NCBI GenBank assembly: GCA_050014015.1
Contig: JBEKEC010000026.1
Location: 31,557 to 95,556, forward strand
DNA length: 64,000 nucleotides
Source of the DNA: PALSA-1353 sp050014015
GTDB taxonomy: Bacteria; Planctomycetota; Phycisphaerae; Tepidisphaerales; Tepidisphaeraceae
Reading direction: 5' to 3'
Positions 26,022 to 34,896 of this stretch are shown in pieces (the first letter of the stretch is position 1; each line of letters opens with the position of its first letter). The notes beneath the pieces are model-generated. The model saw nothing but the letters and a program-made list of their open reading frames with translations, did no database searches and was not told where the DNA came from. The translations under genes and the position numbers were made by a program.

Positions 26022-26933
26022 TTATTTCGACATGACCGGGCGCTGATCGGTCGCGGCCTCGGTGTCCTTGTCCAAATGCCTCGGGGCCGTTCGTCCGGAA
26101 CGTTCCCCGGCGCTGGCGGAGACCGACCCGCCGCGCGGATGCGTCGGCAGAATCACAATCTCGACGCGCCGGTTCTGCGCCCGCCCGGCCTCGCTGGAAT
26201 TGGACGCGATCGGCTGTTGATCGGCATATCCCGCGACGCCCAATCGGGCTTTGCTCACCCCGTTTTTCACCAGTTCCGCCGCCACCGATATGGCCCGATG
26301 AGCCGACAGATACCAGTTGTCGAAGTTCCCCGCGTCGATGGTCGTTTGGCGGGTGACGCGCTGATTGTCGGTATGGCCGGCAACCATCAACTCATAGCCG
26401 ATGGCTTCGGGTGAATTGAGAATGCCGGCGAAGCGCTGCAGCGTCCCGATAGCGCGTTCGTTGACGTCCGTGCTGCCTGACGCGAACGTCACGTCGCTCT
26501 TGAACTTCACGACGCCGCGCGAGGGGTCGAAGGTCACGATATCGGAATTAGCGTTGGCGAATTGAGTCAGCGCGTTGCTCAGATCGGCCGGAAGCGCCCG
26601 CTCGCCGACTTCAACCACTTGCGCCGGGCGATTGAGCAGGTCCTCGTACTTCTGAGTGATCGCGGCGTTCTGCGCCTGCAACGCGGCGACCTGCTGGGAA
26701 TAATTCGCCAGCATGGCCGTCTGGGTATTGCCGGAATTGGCGATCTGCTCAAGCTGGGCCTTGTATGCGTCGGACTGCGACCGCGCGCTGCGGGCGTCGG
26801 CCTCGGCCTGATTGAGTTGCTCAACCGCCTGGTCCCGGCTGAGCTTCATCGCGTTGTATTGTTCAGCGGATACGCAACCGGTGAGTGAAAATGCCAGTGT
26901 GGCTAATCCTAGCCAATGGTGCATCCTTGCCAT
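26022..26933 (-). CDS. OmpA/MotB-family peptidoglycan-binding lipoprotein
   Basis: Envelope lipoprotein of 303 aa. The signal peptide ends in lipobox LTGC (Cys20). Residues 30-105 form a coiled coil (QAEADARSARSQSDAYKAQL). The OmpA-type C-terminal domain (about 130-260) has FASGSTDVNERAIGTLQRFA, YELMVAGHTDNQRV, LSAHRAISVAAELVKNGV and AGRAQNRRVEIVI, the peptidoglycan-binding signature. A basic, low-complexity tail follows. It has no membrane anchor, so it is more Pal-like than MotB-like, although its position beside the flagellar block leaves a motility role open. Confidence 0.9.
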   Translation of the reverse strand: MARMHHWLGLATLAFSLTGCVSAEQYNAMKLSRDQAVEQLNQAEADARSARSQSDAYKAQLEQIANSGNTQTAMLANYSQQVAALQAQNAAITQKYEDLLNRPAQVVEVGERALPADLSNALTQFANANSDIVTFDPSRGVVKFKSDVTFASGSTDVNERAIGTLQRFAGILNSPEAIGYELMVAGHTDNQRVTRQTTIDAGNFDNWYLSAHRAISVAAELVKNGVSKARLGVAGYADQQPIASNSSEAGRAQNRRVEIVILPTHPRGGSVSASAGERSGRTAPRHLDKDTEAATDQRPVMSK

Positions 26934-27103
26934 GAGTCAGCCTCCATGCTGTTGAATTGTTTATGCGAAAACCGCGGAAAAATTCTCTCGTTTTCCCGGC
27001 GGCTTTGCGCCTGACGCGCGACATTCTGCCAAAAAATTATGGATTTGCAAGAGCGCTTTTCGAGAAATCAGCGATTTTTGCGCCTGCGGGAATTCTCCCC
27101 ACT

Positions 27104-28153
27104 TCAGCGCGTTGTCGTCTTGCCGACGATCAGTCCGACCACGAAGAACACCAGCGTGACCGCCAAACCACCGGCTGCCACGCCGATGAACCCGTATTTG
27201 CCGGCGTTCCGCAGAATGTCCGGACCGGTGTCCAGAACTCCGGAAACCAGGGCATAAGCGCCGAAAATCACCACCAGCGATGCGCCCAGCGCCGCGGCGC
27301 CGAATGCCGGGGCCATCGGGTCGGATTCTTCCTCGACGGTGACGACGTTCTGAGTACGGCTTGGCGCGCCGGCCGCCAGGGTTCCGCGGATTTCGACCAC
27401 TTTTTGCCCCGAGGCCGTCCCCGAGGGGATCCCGGTCTCCCCGGGAGGGCGCCGGCCCGTCGCCGTGCCGCCGGGGGCAATTTCGTCCAGCAATTCCGCG
27501 CCCAGCGACGTATCGTCGCTTTCGCGGGTCAAATCCAGCAATCCCGACCCCGACCCCACCCCTTCCGACGCCAATTCGCTGACGCCCGGGGCGATGGCGG
27601 TTTGCGCCGATGGATCGACCCGCTCCACCTCGTCATTTTGGAAGACATCCACTCCGGCCCGGCTGCCCTGCGATCCGGAAAGGCCCGTGCCGCTGGCGGC
27701 ATTCACGGACCGTCCGGGCGACGGCATGCCCCCCACCGAGCCGGAAAGGCCCAGGTCCGCCGCCAATGCCGTGTCCTCTTTCAGTGCCATCCCCCCAGCG
27801 GCAGCGCCGTGGCCGCTGTCGGTGTCCACCAAATTCAATCCCGAGCCCGAGCCGGTCAGTCCGCTGCCCAGCCCGCTGCCCACGCCGCTTCCGATCCCGC
27901 TGCCAATCCCGCTGCCGGCGCCCTTGCTATCGGCCAGCCCGATCGCCGCGCCGCTGTCTGATGCGCCAAGGTCCACCGGATCACCGCCCGCCAACTCCGC
28001 CTTGAGCGCCTCCACCTGGTCCGCCTTGTACATCAGCCGCGGACCGTCGCGGAATTCCCGCAACCGGCCTTCTCGAGTGTACTGCTTGATTTCCTCTTCG
28101 TTCTTGGCCAGGGCGGCCTTGGCCTCATCGAGCGTATAAAACATCTTGGCCAT
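27104..28153 (-). CDS. HTH (MerR/excisionase-type) domain fused to Gly-Ser linker and membrane helices
   Basis: Unusual 349-aa protein. The first 55 residues (MAKMFYTLDEAKAALAKNEE, then YTREGRLREFRDGPRLMYKA) look like a winged-helix excisionase domain. A long Gly/Ser/Asp-rich linker follows, including GSGIGSGIGSGVGSGLGSG. The C-terminus has two membrane helices (AFGAAALGASLVVIFGAYAL and IGVAAGGLAVTLVFFVVGLI). I do not know its function; the layout suggests a membrane-tethered DNA- or protein-binding module. The next gene, 9 bp downstream, is probably in the same operon. The upstream gap 26934-27103 shows nothing recognisable. Confidence 0.85.
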   Translation of the reverse strand: MAKMFYTLDEAKAALAKNEEEIKQYTREGRLREFRDGPRLMYKADQVEALKAELAGGDPVDLGASDSGAAIGLADSKGAGSGIGSGIGSGVGSGLGSGLTGSGSGLNLVDTDSGHGAAAGGMALKEDTALAADLGLSGSVGGMPSPGRSVNAASGTGLSGSQGSRAGVDVFQNDEVERVDPSAQTAIAPGVSELASEGVGSGSGLLDLTRESDDTSLGAELLDEIAPGGTATGRRPPGETGIPSGTASGQKVVEIRGTLAAGAPSRTQNVVTVEEESDPMAPAFGAAALGASLVVIFGAYALVSGVLDTGPDILRNAGKYGFIGVAAGGLAVTLVFFVVGLIVGKTTTR

Positions 28154-28162
28154 GAGCGTCTC

Positions 28163-28612
28163 CTAGGGGTTGCTGTCATGCGCGGGCGTCGGAGCCAGCG
28201 GCGGAAGCTGCGATTCATTCGCTCGCTGGTTCTTGGCCGCGTCGTCCACGGCCTTCTGGATATCATACCACGCCGGGAATGTATTATAGTTCTTCAAATC
28301 CAAATCGAAACGGAAATTCCTGGCTCCCGACAATACCAGGGCCTTCTCCCCCGCCCGATATTCATACACGCAAAGGACTTGCCGCTGCGTGTCCAGCAGA
28401 TAGCATCCCCACACTTCGGGATGGAGCTGGCAAGGCATGACGAATATGCCATTGCCCCCCGCGATCGGCGGCAAATCCGCGGCCGCCTGGGCGTTGGCGG
28501 TCTGCACCGTGGACCTGCCGTGCCCCAGCATGGCCGCTAAAATGGCCAGCAACAGCGTGGCGTTCACGTAAAGGGCGTACACTACCGGCTTGGAAAAATT
28601 CGATTGATTCAT
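28163..28612 (-). CDS. Small membrane-anchored protein of unknown function
   Basis: 149 aa from the ATG at 28612 (MNQSNFSKPVVYALYVNATL). One N-terminal hydrophobic segment (ALYVNATLLLAILAAML) is followed by an extracytoplasmic domain with VMPCQLHPEVWGCYLLDTQR and CVYEYRAGEKALVLSGARNF. Because it starts upstream of the HTH-membrane fusion with only a 9-bp gap, the two are probably co-transcribed. I do not recognise the family. Confidence 0.8.
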   Translation of the reverse strand: MNQSNFSKPVVYALYVNATLLLAILAAMLGHGRSTVQTANAQAAADLPPIAGGNGIFVMPCQLHPEVWGCYLLDTQRQVLCVYEYRAGEKALVLSGARNFRFDLDLKNYNTFPAWYDIQKAVDDAAKNQRANESQLPPLAPTPAHDSNP

Positions 28613-28683
28613 TGTATTCGGTCGGCTACCAATGGCGACAATGCAGGCCAAGCCCGCCTCGTCATTCGCAACTACCGCGATCC

Positions 28684-29625
28684 ATGCGTATTTTAGCCCA
28701 TGCAGGCTGGTGGCTGCAAGGTGAAGGTGTGGTGAGAAGCACGACGGATTTCAGCATGGACGCGGCAAACGGGCGGGGTTGGCCCCAGCGTTCCCACGTC
28801 CACGAGCCTGGGGAATTGCAGCCGATCGTTCGGTCGGATCGGCCCGGTCCGCGCCTTCAATTGTTCTCCGCCAGGGGATTTGAATGGGTCGATGCCCAAC
28901 TCCCCATCCCCGGTTTGCCCCAGGAATTGGACGGATTTCGCATCCTGCACCTCAGCGACTTCCACGCCCGCCCCGCCTGGGACAAGGCTTATGACGATCT
29001 CATCTCCCGCACCAACGCCGATCCCCCGGACCTCATCGCCTTCACCGGCGATTTCGTCGAGGACAAGCACGATCATCGCCGGGTGCTGCCGATCCTTCGC
29101 AGACTTCTCAACTCGCTCGCCAGCCGCCTCGGCGCCGTCACCATTCTCGGCAACCACGACGGCGACCTCCTCGGCCCCCCGCTGGCGAGCCTCAACGTCA
29201 CCCTCGTGGACCATCGTTGCCTGTCGCTTCATTCCGGATCGGCAACCCTCGAACTGATCGGCATCGCCGGCGTCGCCCGCAAGGACTTCGATCCCCTTTT
29301 CCTGCATTCCCTCGGCCCGAAAAAGCCCAACACCGTGCGCGTCGCCCTTTCCCATTATCCCGATCTGATCCGCAAATCCCGGTTTCTCAACGCCGACCTG
29401 TTCCTCGCCGGCCACACCCACGGCGGACAAATCTGCTTCCCGGGAAAAATCCCCGTCGTCCGCCACGATTCACTTCCAGCAAAATTCATCGGGGGGATCA
29501 ACCGCTATCACGAAACCTGGCTGGTCGTCAACCGCGGGCTTGGCTTTTCATCAATACCGGTCAGAATCAATTGCCCGGCGGAAGTCATCGAAATTCGACT
29601 AAGAGCCTGTATGAGAAGCCAATGA
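28684..29625 (+). CDS. Metallophosphoesterase (YkuE/calcineurin-like)
   Basis: Binuclear metal phosphoesterase. All family motifs are present: LHLSDFH, FTGDFVED, LGNHDGD and LAGHTHGGQICFP, in the order and spacing of YkuE-like enzymes. The N-terminal start is uncertain. I chose the ATG at 28684; a TTG at 28612 or an ATG at 28756 are alternatives, and none has a clear ribosome site. It is divergent from the small membrane protein. Residues before ARGFEWVDAQLPIPGLP are not conserved. Confidence 0.88.
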   Translation: MRILAHAGWWLQGEGVVRSTTDFSMDAANGRGWPQRSHVHEPGELQPIVRSDRPGPRLQLFSARGFEWVDAQLPIPGLPQELDGFRILHLSDFHARPAWDKAYDDLISRTNADPPDLIAFTGDFVEDKHDHRRVLPILRRLLNSLASRLGAVTILGNHDGDLLGPPLASLNVTLVDHRCLSLHSGSATLELIGIAGVARKDFDPLFLHSLGPKKPNTVRVALSHYPDLIRKSRFLNADLFLAGHTHGGQICFPGKIPVVRHDSLPAKFIGGINRYHETWLVVNRGLGFSSIPVRINCPAEVIEIRLRACMRSQ

Positions 29626-29670
29626 CCCCGCGCCGACACGATTTTCGGCCGCCATCAATCCAAGGAAACC

Positions 29671-30507
29671 CTAATACGCCCGCATCCCGAAATATCCCTG
29701 ATAATACGGATCGATCCCGGACAAATAGACGTTGTTCCCGGAAATGCTTTGCCAATCGAGGTTCAACTTATCAGCCCGCGTGATCTGGGCGCCGCGCAGA
29801 TAACCTTCCGCCCCGGCCTTGCTGGCACGGGCGGTTTCCATCTGCTGGCGGGCAGCGACGACTTCGGGCTGATGGTAAAGCTGCGATTCGAATTGCTTTT
29901 CCTTCAAGAAGAGCGTTTCGTGGGCGGACACCAATCTCATCCGGGCATCCTGGACGGCCGAATCGTTGGACAGCGCGGCAGCTTCCAAACGCGTGGCCAT
30001 CGAGCTGTAACGCATGCGTTCCGCCGCCACGACGTTTCGCAGGCCCGTGCCGATTCCCGTCGATTTTAATGCGATCTGCTCTTCGGTCCGTTTTTCGAGC
30101 AGGTCCTTATATTGCGGATCGCTCCACAGCCGGGCGATGACGGAATCCACCGCGGCATCGTACGCGCGCTGGGCGGCGTCGTAGTCATTCCTGGCGGCCA
30201 CGTATTCGGCCGAGATTTGGAAGTCCTTCCGCGCCCGATCGAGCAGGACCTGCAGACCCACCCAGCGGTTATCAAATTCCGCCTCGGCAAAAGCCGCCTG
30301 GCCCATCGCCGGGGAGATATCGTATACCTGAGCCTGCTGCTGCGGACCCGTTGACGCCCCGGCCGGATAGACCGGTCCAAACCCTTCTCCATGCCAGGGC
30401 ATATACCCGTTGTCGCCGGGCCGATGGTCCATGTCACCCAGGGCGCTTCCGGCGCCAACCGTCAAAAGACCCAGAAAAACCGTGGCGGTAAGAATTCGGC
30501 CGATCAT
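29671..30507 (-). CDS. Exported coiled-coil protein of unknown function
   Basis: 278 aa from the ATG at 30507, preceded by GGAGG. The signal peptide is MIGRILTATVFLGLLTVGAG followed by SALG. The mature part is mainly helical and Ala/Gln/Arg-rich (RNDYDAAQRAYDAAVDSVIA, RYSSMATRLEAAALSNDSAV) and ends in a Tyr/Gly-rich tail (GIDPYYQGYFGMRAY). It is probably periplasmic. No catalytic motif was seen. It faces the phosphoesterase gene convergently, with no obvious terminator between them. Confidence 0.8.
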   Translation of the reverse strand: MIGRILTATVFLGLLTVGAGSALGDMDHRPGDNGYMPWHGEGFGPVYPAGASTGPQQQAQVYDISPAMGQAAFAEAEFDNRWVGLQVLLDRARKDFQISAEYVAARNDYDAAQRAYDAAVDSVIARLWSDPQYKDLLEKRTEEQIALKSTGIGTGLRNVVAAERMRYSSMATRLEAAALSNDSAVQDARMRLVSAHETLFLKEKQFESQLYHQPEVVAARQQMETARASKAGAEGYLRGAQITRADKLNLDWQSISGNNVYLSGIDPYYQGYFGMRAY

Positions 30508-30603
30508 GGGGAGCCTCCAAATACCATAAGCGTCGCCCGGAACGGATTTCCGCAATATAATACCGATAATAGTCCCACCGGCCCGCGAGATTCCAGGCGC
30601 CGC

Positions 30604-30632
30604 TTGACGGCGGGACAAACGCGGCCGATATT
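30604..30632 (+). promoter_or_regulatory. Putative sigma-70-type promoter upstream of the small secreted protein and secA
   Basis: TTGACG at 30604-30609 and GATATT at 30627-30632 are separated by 17 bp, in a divergent intergenic region of about 150 bp. Matches are 5/6 and 4/6 to the usual boxes. The call is by eye only. Confidence 0.4.
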
Positions 30633-30659
30633 GGATCGGCTAAGATGGATGATCATTGC

Positions 30660-30956
30660 ATGAAAAACGCCCGGCACGTGATCGCGGTGACGCTGATGGC
30701 GACGGCTATTTGTGCCGATCGCGCCCTGCCGGCCGCCCCCGCCGAGCCGCAGGCCTCGCATTTGGCCGGGCGGTTTATCGAGCGGCTGAGCGTCAATCTC
30801 CGGCGGGTGGTGCCGGCGACGTGCCTATATCAACCGCGGCGATTCGGACTCCCCCCAGCCCAAATCTCCAATCCGCGGCCGGATGCTCTGATCGTCGACC
30901 TGTTCCCGCCGCAGTTTTCGCCATTCCAGTTCCGCCTTCCTCCCCCCAACGCCTGA
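30660..30956 (+). CDS. Small putative secreted protein
   Basis: 98 aa from the ATG at 30660 (MKNARHVIAVTLMATAICAD); an ATG at 30645 adds five residues. The N-terminus looks like a signal peptide. The mature part is Pro/Arg-rich (RRVVPATCLYQPRRFGLPPA) with no recognised domain. It lies upstream of secA on the same strand with a promoter-like sequence before it, which supports a real gene, but coding is not certain. Confidence 0.45.
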   Translation: MKNARHVIAVTLMATAICADRALPAAPAEPQASHLAGRFIERLSVNLRRVVPATCLYQPRRFGLPPAQISNPRPDALIVDLFPPQFSPFQFRLPPPNA

Positions 30957-31022
30957 TTCCCATCGCTTGCTTTCATCGGTTTTTCGCGATTACCGCCGTA
31001 CTCTTTGGATGAGAGGCGCTCC

Positions 31023-34000
31023 ATGGCAGTCAATGTTTCCAAGCTGATGACCACGGTCTTCGGAAGCCGCAACGAGCGGATGCTGAAGCGTTACCAGAAG
31101 GTGGTCGATCAGATCAATTTGCTGGAACCGGGAATTCGGGCCCAGTCCGATGTCCAGCTCCGCGAGCGAACGCAGGAACTTCGCAGGCAGCTCACGAGCG
31201 GCAAAATCCGCTCGGTGGAAGCCATGCCCGAAGCGTTTGCCATCATTCGTGAGTCGATGGACCGCAATATCGGCATCCGCTCGATCTTCGACCCGGACAA
31301 TAATTTCGACCCCGACCAATTCGACGACGAGATGCTCGAAGCTTACGACAGCGTGCAACGCTCGCTGATCAGCACGGGAGTCTCCTGGCGTCAAGCCCCC
31401 CTACCGCCGAAGATTTACGACGGGGTCCGCAAGCTGTATCCGGAGAGCCGCCCGCCGTTCCGCGCACGTTGTTTCGACGTGCAGATGATCGGCGGCCTGG
31501 TCCTGTACGAGGGGAAGATCGCGGAGATGGCGACCGGGGAGGGAAAGACGTTCGTGGCGCCGCTGGCGTGTTTCATGCGCGTCCTCGAGGGGCATCATTG
31601 CCACGTCGTGACGGTCAACGACTATCTGGTCCGCCGCGATGCCAACTGGATTCGTCCCGCATTTGAAATCCTGGGAATGACGGTTGGCTTCATCCAGTCG
31701 GACATGGAGCCTGGCGGCGAGACGCGGCGGGCGGCGTATGAATGCGACATCACCTACGGCACGAACAGCGAATTCGGATTCGATTTTCTCCGCGACAACA
31801 TGAAGACCAGCGCTAGCCAGCAGGTGCAGGGCCCGTTGCAATTCGTGATCGTGGACGAGGTGGATTCGATCCTGATCGACGAGGCGCGCACCCCGCTGAT
31901 TATCAGCGGCGCGGCGCACGACGACGCGGCGAAATATCGCGCCGCGGACGTCGTGGCCCGCAAGGTGATCGAACTGCACAAGCCCTACGGCGCCGCCGAT
32001 ATCGCCGAGGATGCCGCCAAGCGCGCCATCAAGGCCGCCGAGGGGGATGAGGACAAGGCCAAGAATTCGGCGGAAAAGGAGCAGGCCCGCGCGCGTCAGG
32101 AACAGGCCAAGCGCCAACTTGAGGAGGCCACGCGCCGCAAGGAAGGGCTCACCCAGTACTACGAGGTGGAGTTGGATCGAAAGAGCGCGCATCTGACCCA
32201 CGAAGGCATCGCCGCCGCCCAGGACGCCGCCGGGGTGGGATCGTTTTACGTCGGCAACAACATGGAATGGCCGCACCTCATGGAGCAGTCCATGCGCGCC
32301 CACGTCGTTTACGAGCGCGACAAGGATTACGTGGTGGAGCGCGGCGCCAAGGGCGTCATGGAAGTCGTCATCGTGGATGAATACACCGGCCGCAAAATGA
32401 CAGGCCGGCAATGGTCGGACGGGCTGCACCAGGCGGTCGAAGCCAAGGAAAAGGTCGCGATCAAGGAGGAAACCCAGACGCTGGCGACGATCACGCTCCA
32501 GAATTTTTTCAAGATGTACAAGATTCGCGCCGGCATGACGGGGACGGCGCAGACCGAAGCCGAGGAGTTCCACAAAATTTATCGCCTCGACGTGGTGACG
32601 ATTCCCACCAACCGCAAAGTGGTCCGCGACGATCACGAGGACCGCGTCTACCGCACCGAGCGCGAAAAATGGGAGAACATCATCGAGGAGATCAAGGACA
32701 CCTCCGACAAGGGCCGCCCCGTTCTCGTCGGAACCACCAGCGTGGAAAAGAGCGAGATGCTGGCGAACCTGCTCAAGCGCAAGTACGGCATCGACCACGA
32801 AGTCCTCAACGCCAAGTTCCACGAACGCGAGGCCCAGATCATCGCGTTGGCCGGGCAGCAGCACAAAAACCAACGCGACGAAATGGTGGGCAACGTCACG
32901 ATCGCGACCAACATGGCGGGCCGCGGAACCGATATCAAGCTCACCCCGCAGACCACCTCGGCGGGCGGTCTGCACGTCATCGGAACCGAACGGCACACCG
33001 CGCGCCGAATCGACAACCAGCTTCGCGGCCGGTCCGGCCGCCAGGGCGACCCCGGCTCCAGCAGGTTCTACGTCAGCCTTCAGGACGAACTGATGAAAAT
33101 GTTCGCCGGCGAGTGGACGATCAAGGTCCTCGGCTGGCTGGGGATGGAAGAGGGGATGGCCATCGAGGACAAGCGCATCAGCAAGGGGATTCTCCGAGCG
33201 CAGAAAAAAGTCGAGGAGCGAAACTTCCTGGCGCGCAAAAACCTCCTCGAATACGACGAGGTCATGGACCATCAGCGGACCAGCTTTTACGGCATGCGGC
33301 AAAAGGTCCTCCGTGGGCAGGACGTCGACGTGATCATCTGGGACATGATCGGCCAGGCCATCGCCGACGCGGTGGACAAATTCATCACCCAGGATTTCGT
33401 CGCCGCCACCATCGCCGAGTGGGCCAAGGTGAACTTCGAGGTCAACATCGAGCCCGAAGACCTCCACGGCAAACGCAACGTCGAGGAACTGGAATCGTAC
33501 GTCAAGTACCAATCCCGAGCCGAAGCCGAGACCAACATCACCGCGACCATCGGTGAATTCATGGGCGAAGGGGACGACGCATCCGATACCCGCCATTGGG
33601 ATACCAAGGGCCTGCAAAGCTGGGCGATGAGCCGCTTCCACGTGAATCTCTCGCAGAATCAGATTCGGCAAATGAGCGCCGAGGACGTCGAAGCCAAGCT
33701 TCGCCTAGCCGCGATCGAGCAGATCGACAACCGAAGCTGCGCCGGCGTGATGAAATACCTCGCCCCCAATTACGCCGAGCAGGAGCTGGTCAACTGGGCC
33801 CGCGAAAAATTCAATATCCAGGTCAAACCCGAAGAGTTCATCCTTGACCCCAAGGGCCACAACCTTCTCCCCGCCGATCAGATCATCGACTTGATCGAAT
33901 CGCGCGCCCGGGCGGCCTACGCGCGGCGGGAAGTCAACTATCCCGTCGAGCATGCCCTCACGTTCGCCTACGGCGGGCCCGAGGGTTTCACCGACCATCC

Positions 34001-34856
34001 CTATTCCGCCGAATACGTCCAGAAATGGGCCGCGCACAAATACGGCGTGCAAATCCCCCTGGATCAAATCCGCACCGGAACCCTCCAGCAACTGCACGCC
34101 ACGCTCGTCGCCCACCAGGAGCGATTCCTCACCGGCGGCGAATTGGAAAGGACCGTGGACGCCCTTGTCGCCGCGAACCAGGACGCCGAATCGCTCCGCA
34201 AGGCGTTCAACCAACGCTTCGACGCGAAACTGACGAGCCGGGATTTCGAGGTCCAGGTCGAAACCGACGCAAAGGACATGCGCGTCGTCACTCAGCCGGC
34301 GTCGGCGGCGCAAATCCGGCAGTTGCTCATGGAACGCGCCCGCCTGGAGCTTCGGTCGGAATTGACCGATCTGGAACAATTCGTCCTCATCCAGATTTTC
34401 GACCAGACGTGGAAGGACCACCTCTACGCGATGGACATCCTGAAAAACGGCATCGGGCTGCTGTCGTTCGCCGAGCAGGACCCGCGCATTCAGTACAAGA
34501 AGCAAGGCTACCGCTATTTCCAGGAGATGATGGCCGCCGTGCGCGACAAGGTGACGGACCTGATCTTCCGCGCCCGCGTGGTGGGCGCGACCCAGGCCCG
34601 AAACGCATACAAGGAAACCGCGGCCGTCCACGAATCCCCAACGGGCTACGGCGTGGCGGAGAACCTCGCCGCGTCCGCGTCCGCCGCCAAGGGCCAACCC
34701 CCCGGCGAAATGCAGCAGGCCGCCGACCAGACCCAAGGCGAAGGCGCCAAGGTCAAGACGATCGTCCGCGAAGCCCCCAAAATCGGCCGCAACGATCCCT
34801 GCCCCTGCGGCAGCGGAAAGAAATACAAGAAGTGCCACGGCGTCGGCGTGGCTTGA
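31023..34856 (+). CDS. secA: SecA preprotein translocase ATPase, enlarged (1277 aa)
   Basis: Motor ATPase of the Sec pathway. Start ATG at 31023 (MAVNVSKLMTTVFGSRNER) has GAGAGG upstream. Walker A is ATGEGKT (residues 170-176). Other motifs are VNDYLVRRDA, DEVDSILIDEARTPLIISG, MTGTAQTEAEEF, ATNMAGRGTDIKL and QLRGRSGRQGDPGSSRFY; the C-terminus has the CPCGSGKKYKKCHG zinc motif. The usual length is about 850-900 aa. The excess comes from a charged Ala/Glu/Lys-rich insertion near residues 320-390 and a large insertion near residues 795-1090, before the conserved DQTWKDHLYAMDILK helix. That insertion contains repeated W-A-x-x-[KR]-[FY] modules. Confidence 0.97.
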   Translation: MAVNVSKLMTTVFGSRNERMLKRYQKVVDQINLLEPGIRAQSDVQLRERTQELRRQLTSGKIRSVEAMPEAFAIIRESMDRNIGIRSIFDPDNNFDPDQFDDEMLEAYDSVQRSLISTGVSWRQAPLPPKIYDGVRKLYPESRPPFRARCFDVQMIGGLVLYEGKIAEMATGEGKTFVAPLACFMRVLEGHHCHVVTVNDYLVRRDANWIRPAFEILGMTVGFIQSDMEPGGETRRAAYECDITYGTNSEFGFDFLRDNMKTSASQQVQGPLQFVIVDEVDSILIDEARTPLIISGAAHDDAAKYRAADVVARKVIELHKPYGAADIAEDAAKRAIKAAEGDEDKAKNSAEKEQARARQEQAKRQLEEATRRKEGLTQYYEVELDRKSAHLTHEGIAAAQDAAGVGSFYVGNNMEWPHLMEQSMRAHVVYERDKDYVVERGAKGVMEVVIVDEYTGRKMTGRQWSDGLHQAVEAKEKVAIKEETQTLATITLQNFFKMYKIRAGMTGTAQTEAEEFHKIYRLDVVTIPTNRKVVRDDHEDRVYRTEREKWENIIEEIKDTSDKGRPVLVGTTSVEKSEMLANLLKRKYGIDHEVLNAKFHEREAQIIALAGQQHKNQRDEMVGNVTIATNMAGRGTDIKLTPQTTSAGGLHVIGTERHTARRIDNQLRGRSGRQGDPGSSRFYVSLQDELMKMFAGEWTIKVLGWLGMEEGMAIEDKRISKGILRAQKKVEERNFLARKNLLEYDEVMDHQRTSFYGMRQKVLRGQDVDVIIWDMIGQAIADAVDKFITQDFVAATIAEWAKVNFEVNIEPEDLHGKRNVEELESYVKYQSRAEAETNITATIGEFMGEGDDASDTRHWDTKGLQSWAMSRFHVNLSQNQIRQMSAEDVEAKLRLAAIEQIDNRSCAGVMKYLAPNYAEQELVNWAREKFNIQVKPEEFILDPKGHNLLPADQIIDLIESRARAAYARREVNYPVEHALTFAYGGPEGFTDHPYSAEYVQKWAAHKYGVQIPLDQIRTGTLQQLHATLVAHQERFLTGGELERTVDALVAANQDAESLRKAFNQRFDAKLTSRDFEVQVETDAKDMRVVTQPASAAQIRQLLMERARLELRSELTDLEQFVLIQIFDQTWKDHLYAMDILKNGIGLLSFAEQDPRIQYKKQGYRYFQEMMAAVRDKVTDLIFRARVVGATQARNAYKETAAVHESPTGYGVAENLAASASAAKGQPPGEMQQAADQTQGEGAKVKTIVREAPKIGRNDPCPCGSGKKYKKCHGVGVA

Positions 34857-34896
34857 GATTTAAGGGGACATTCATGTTTTTGGGCGCGGCGGCTGG

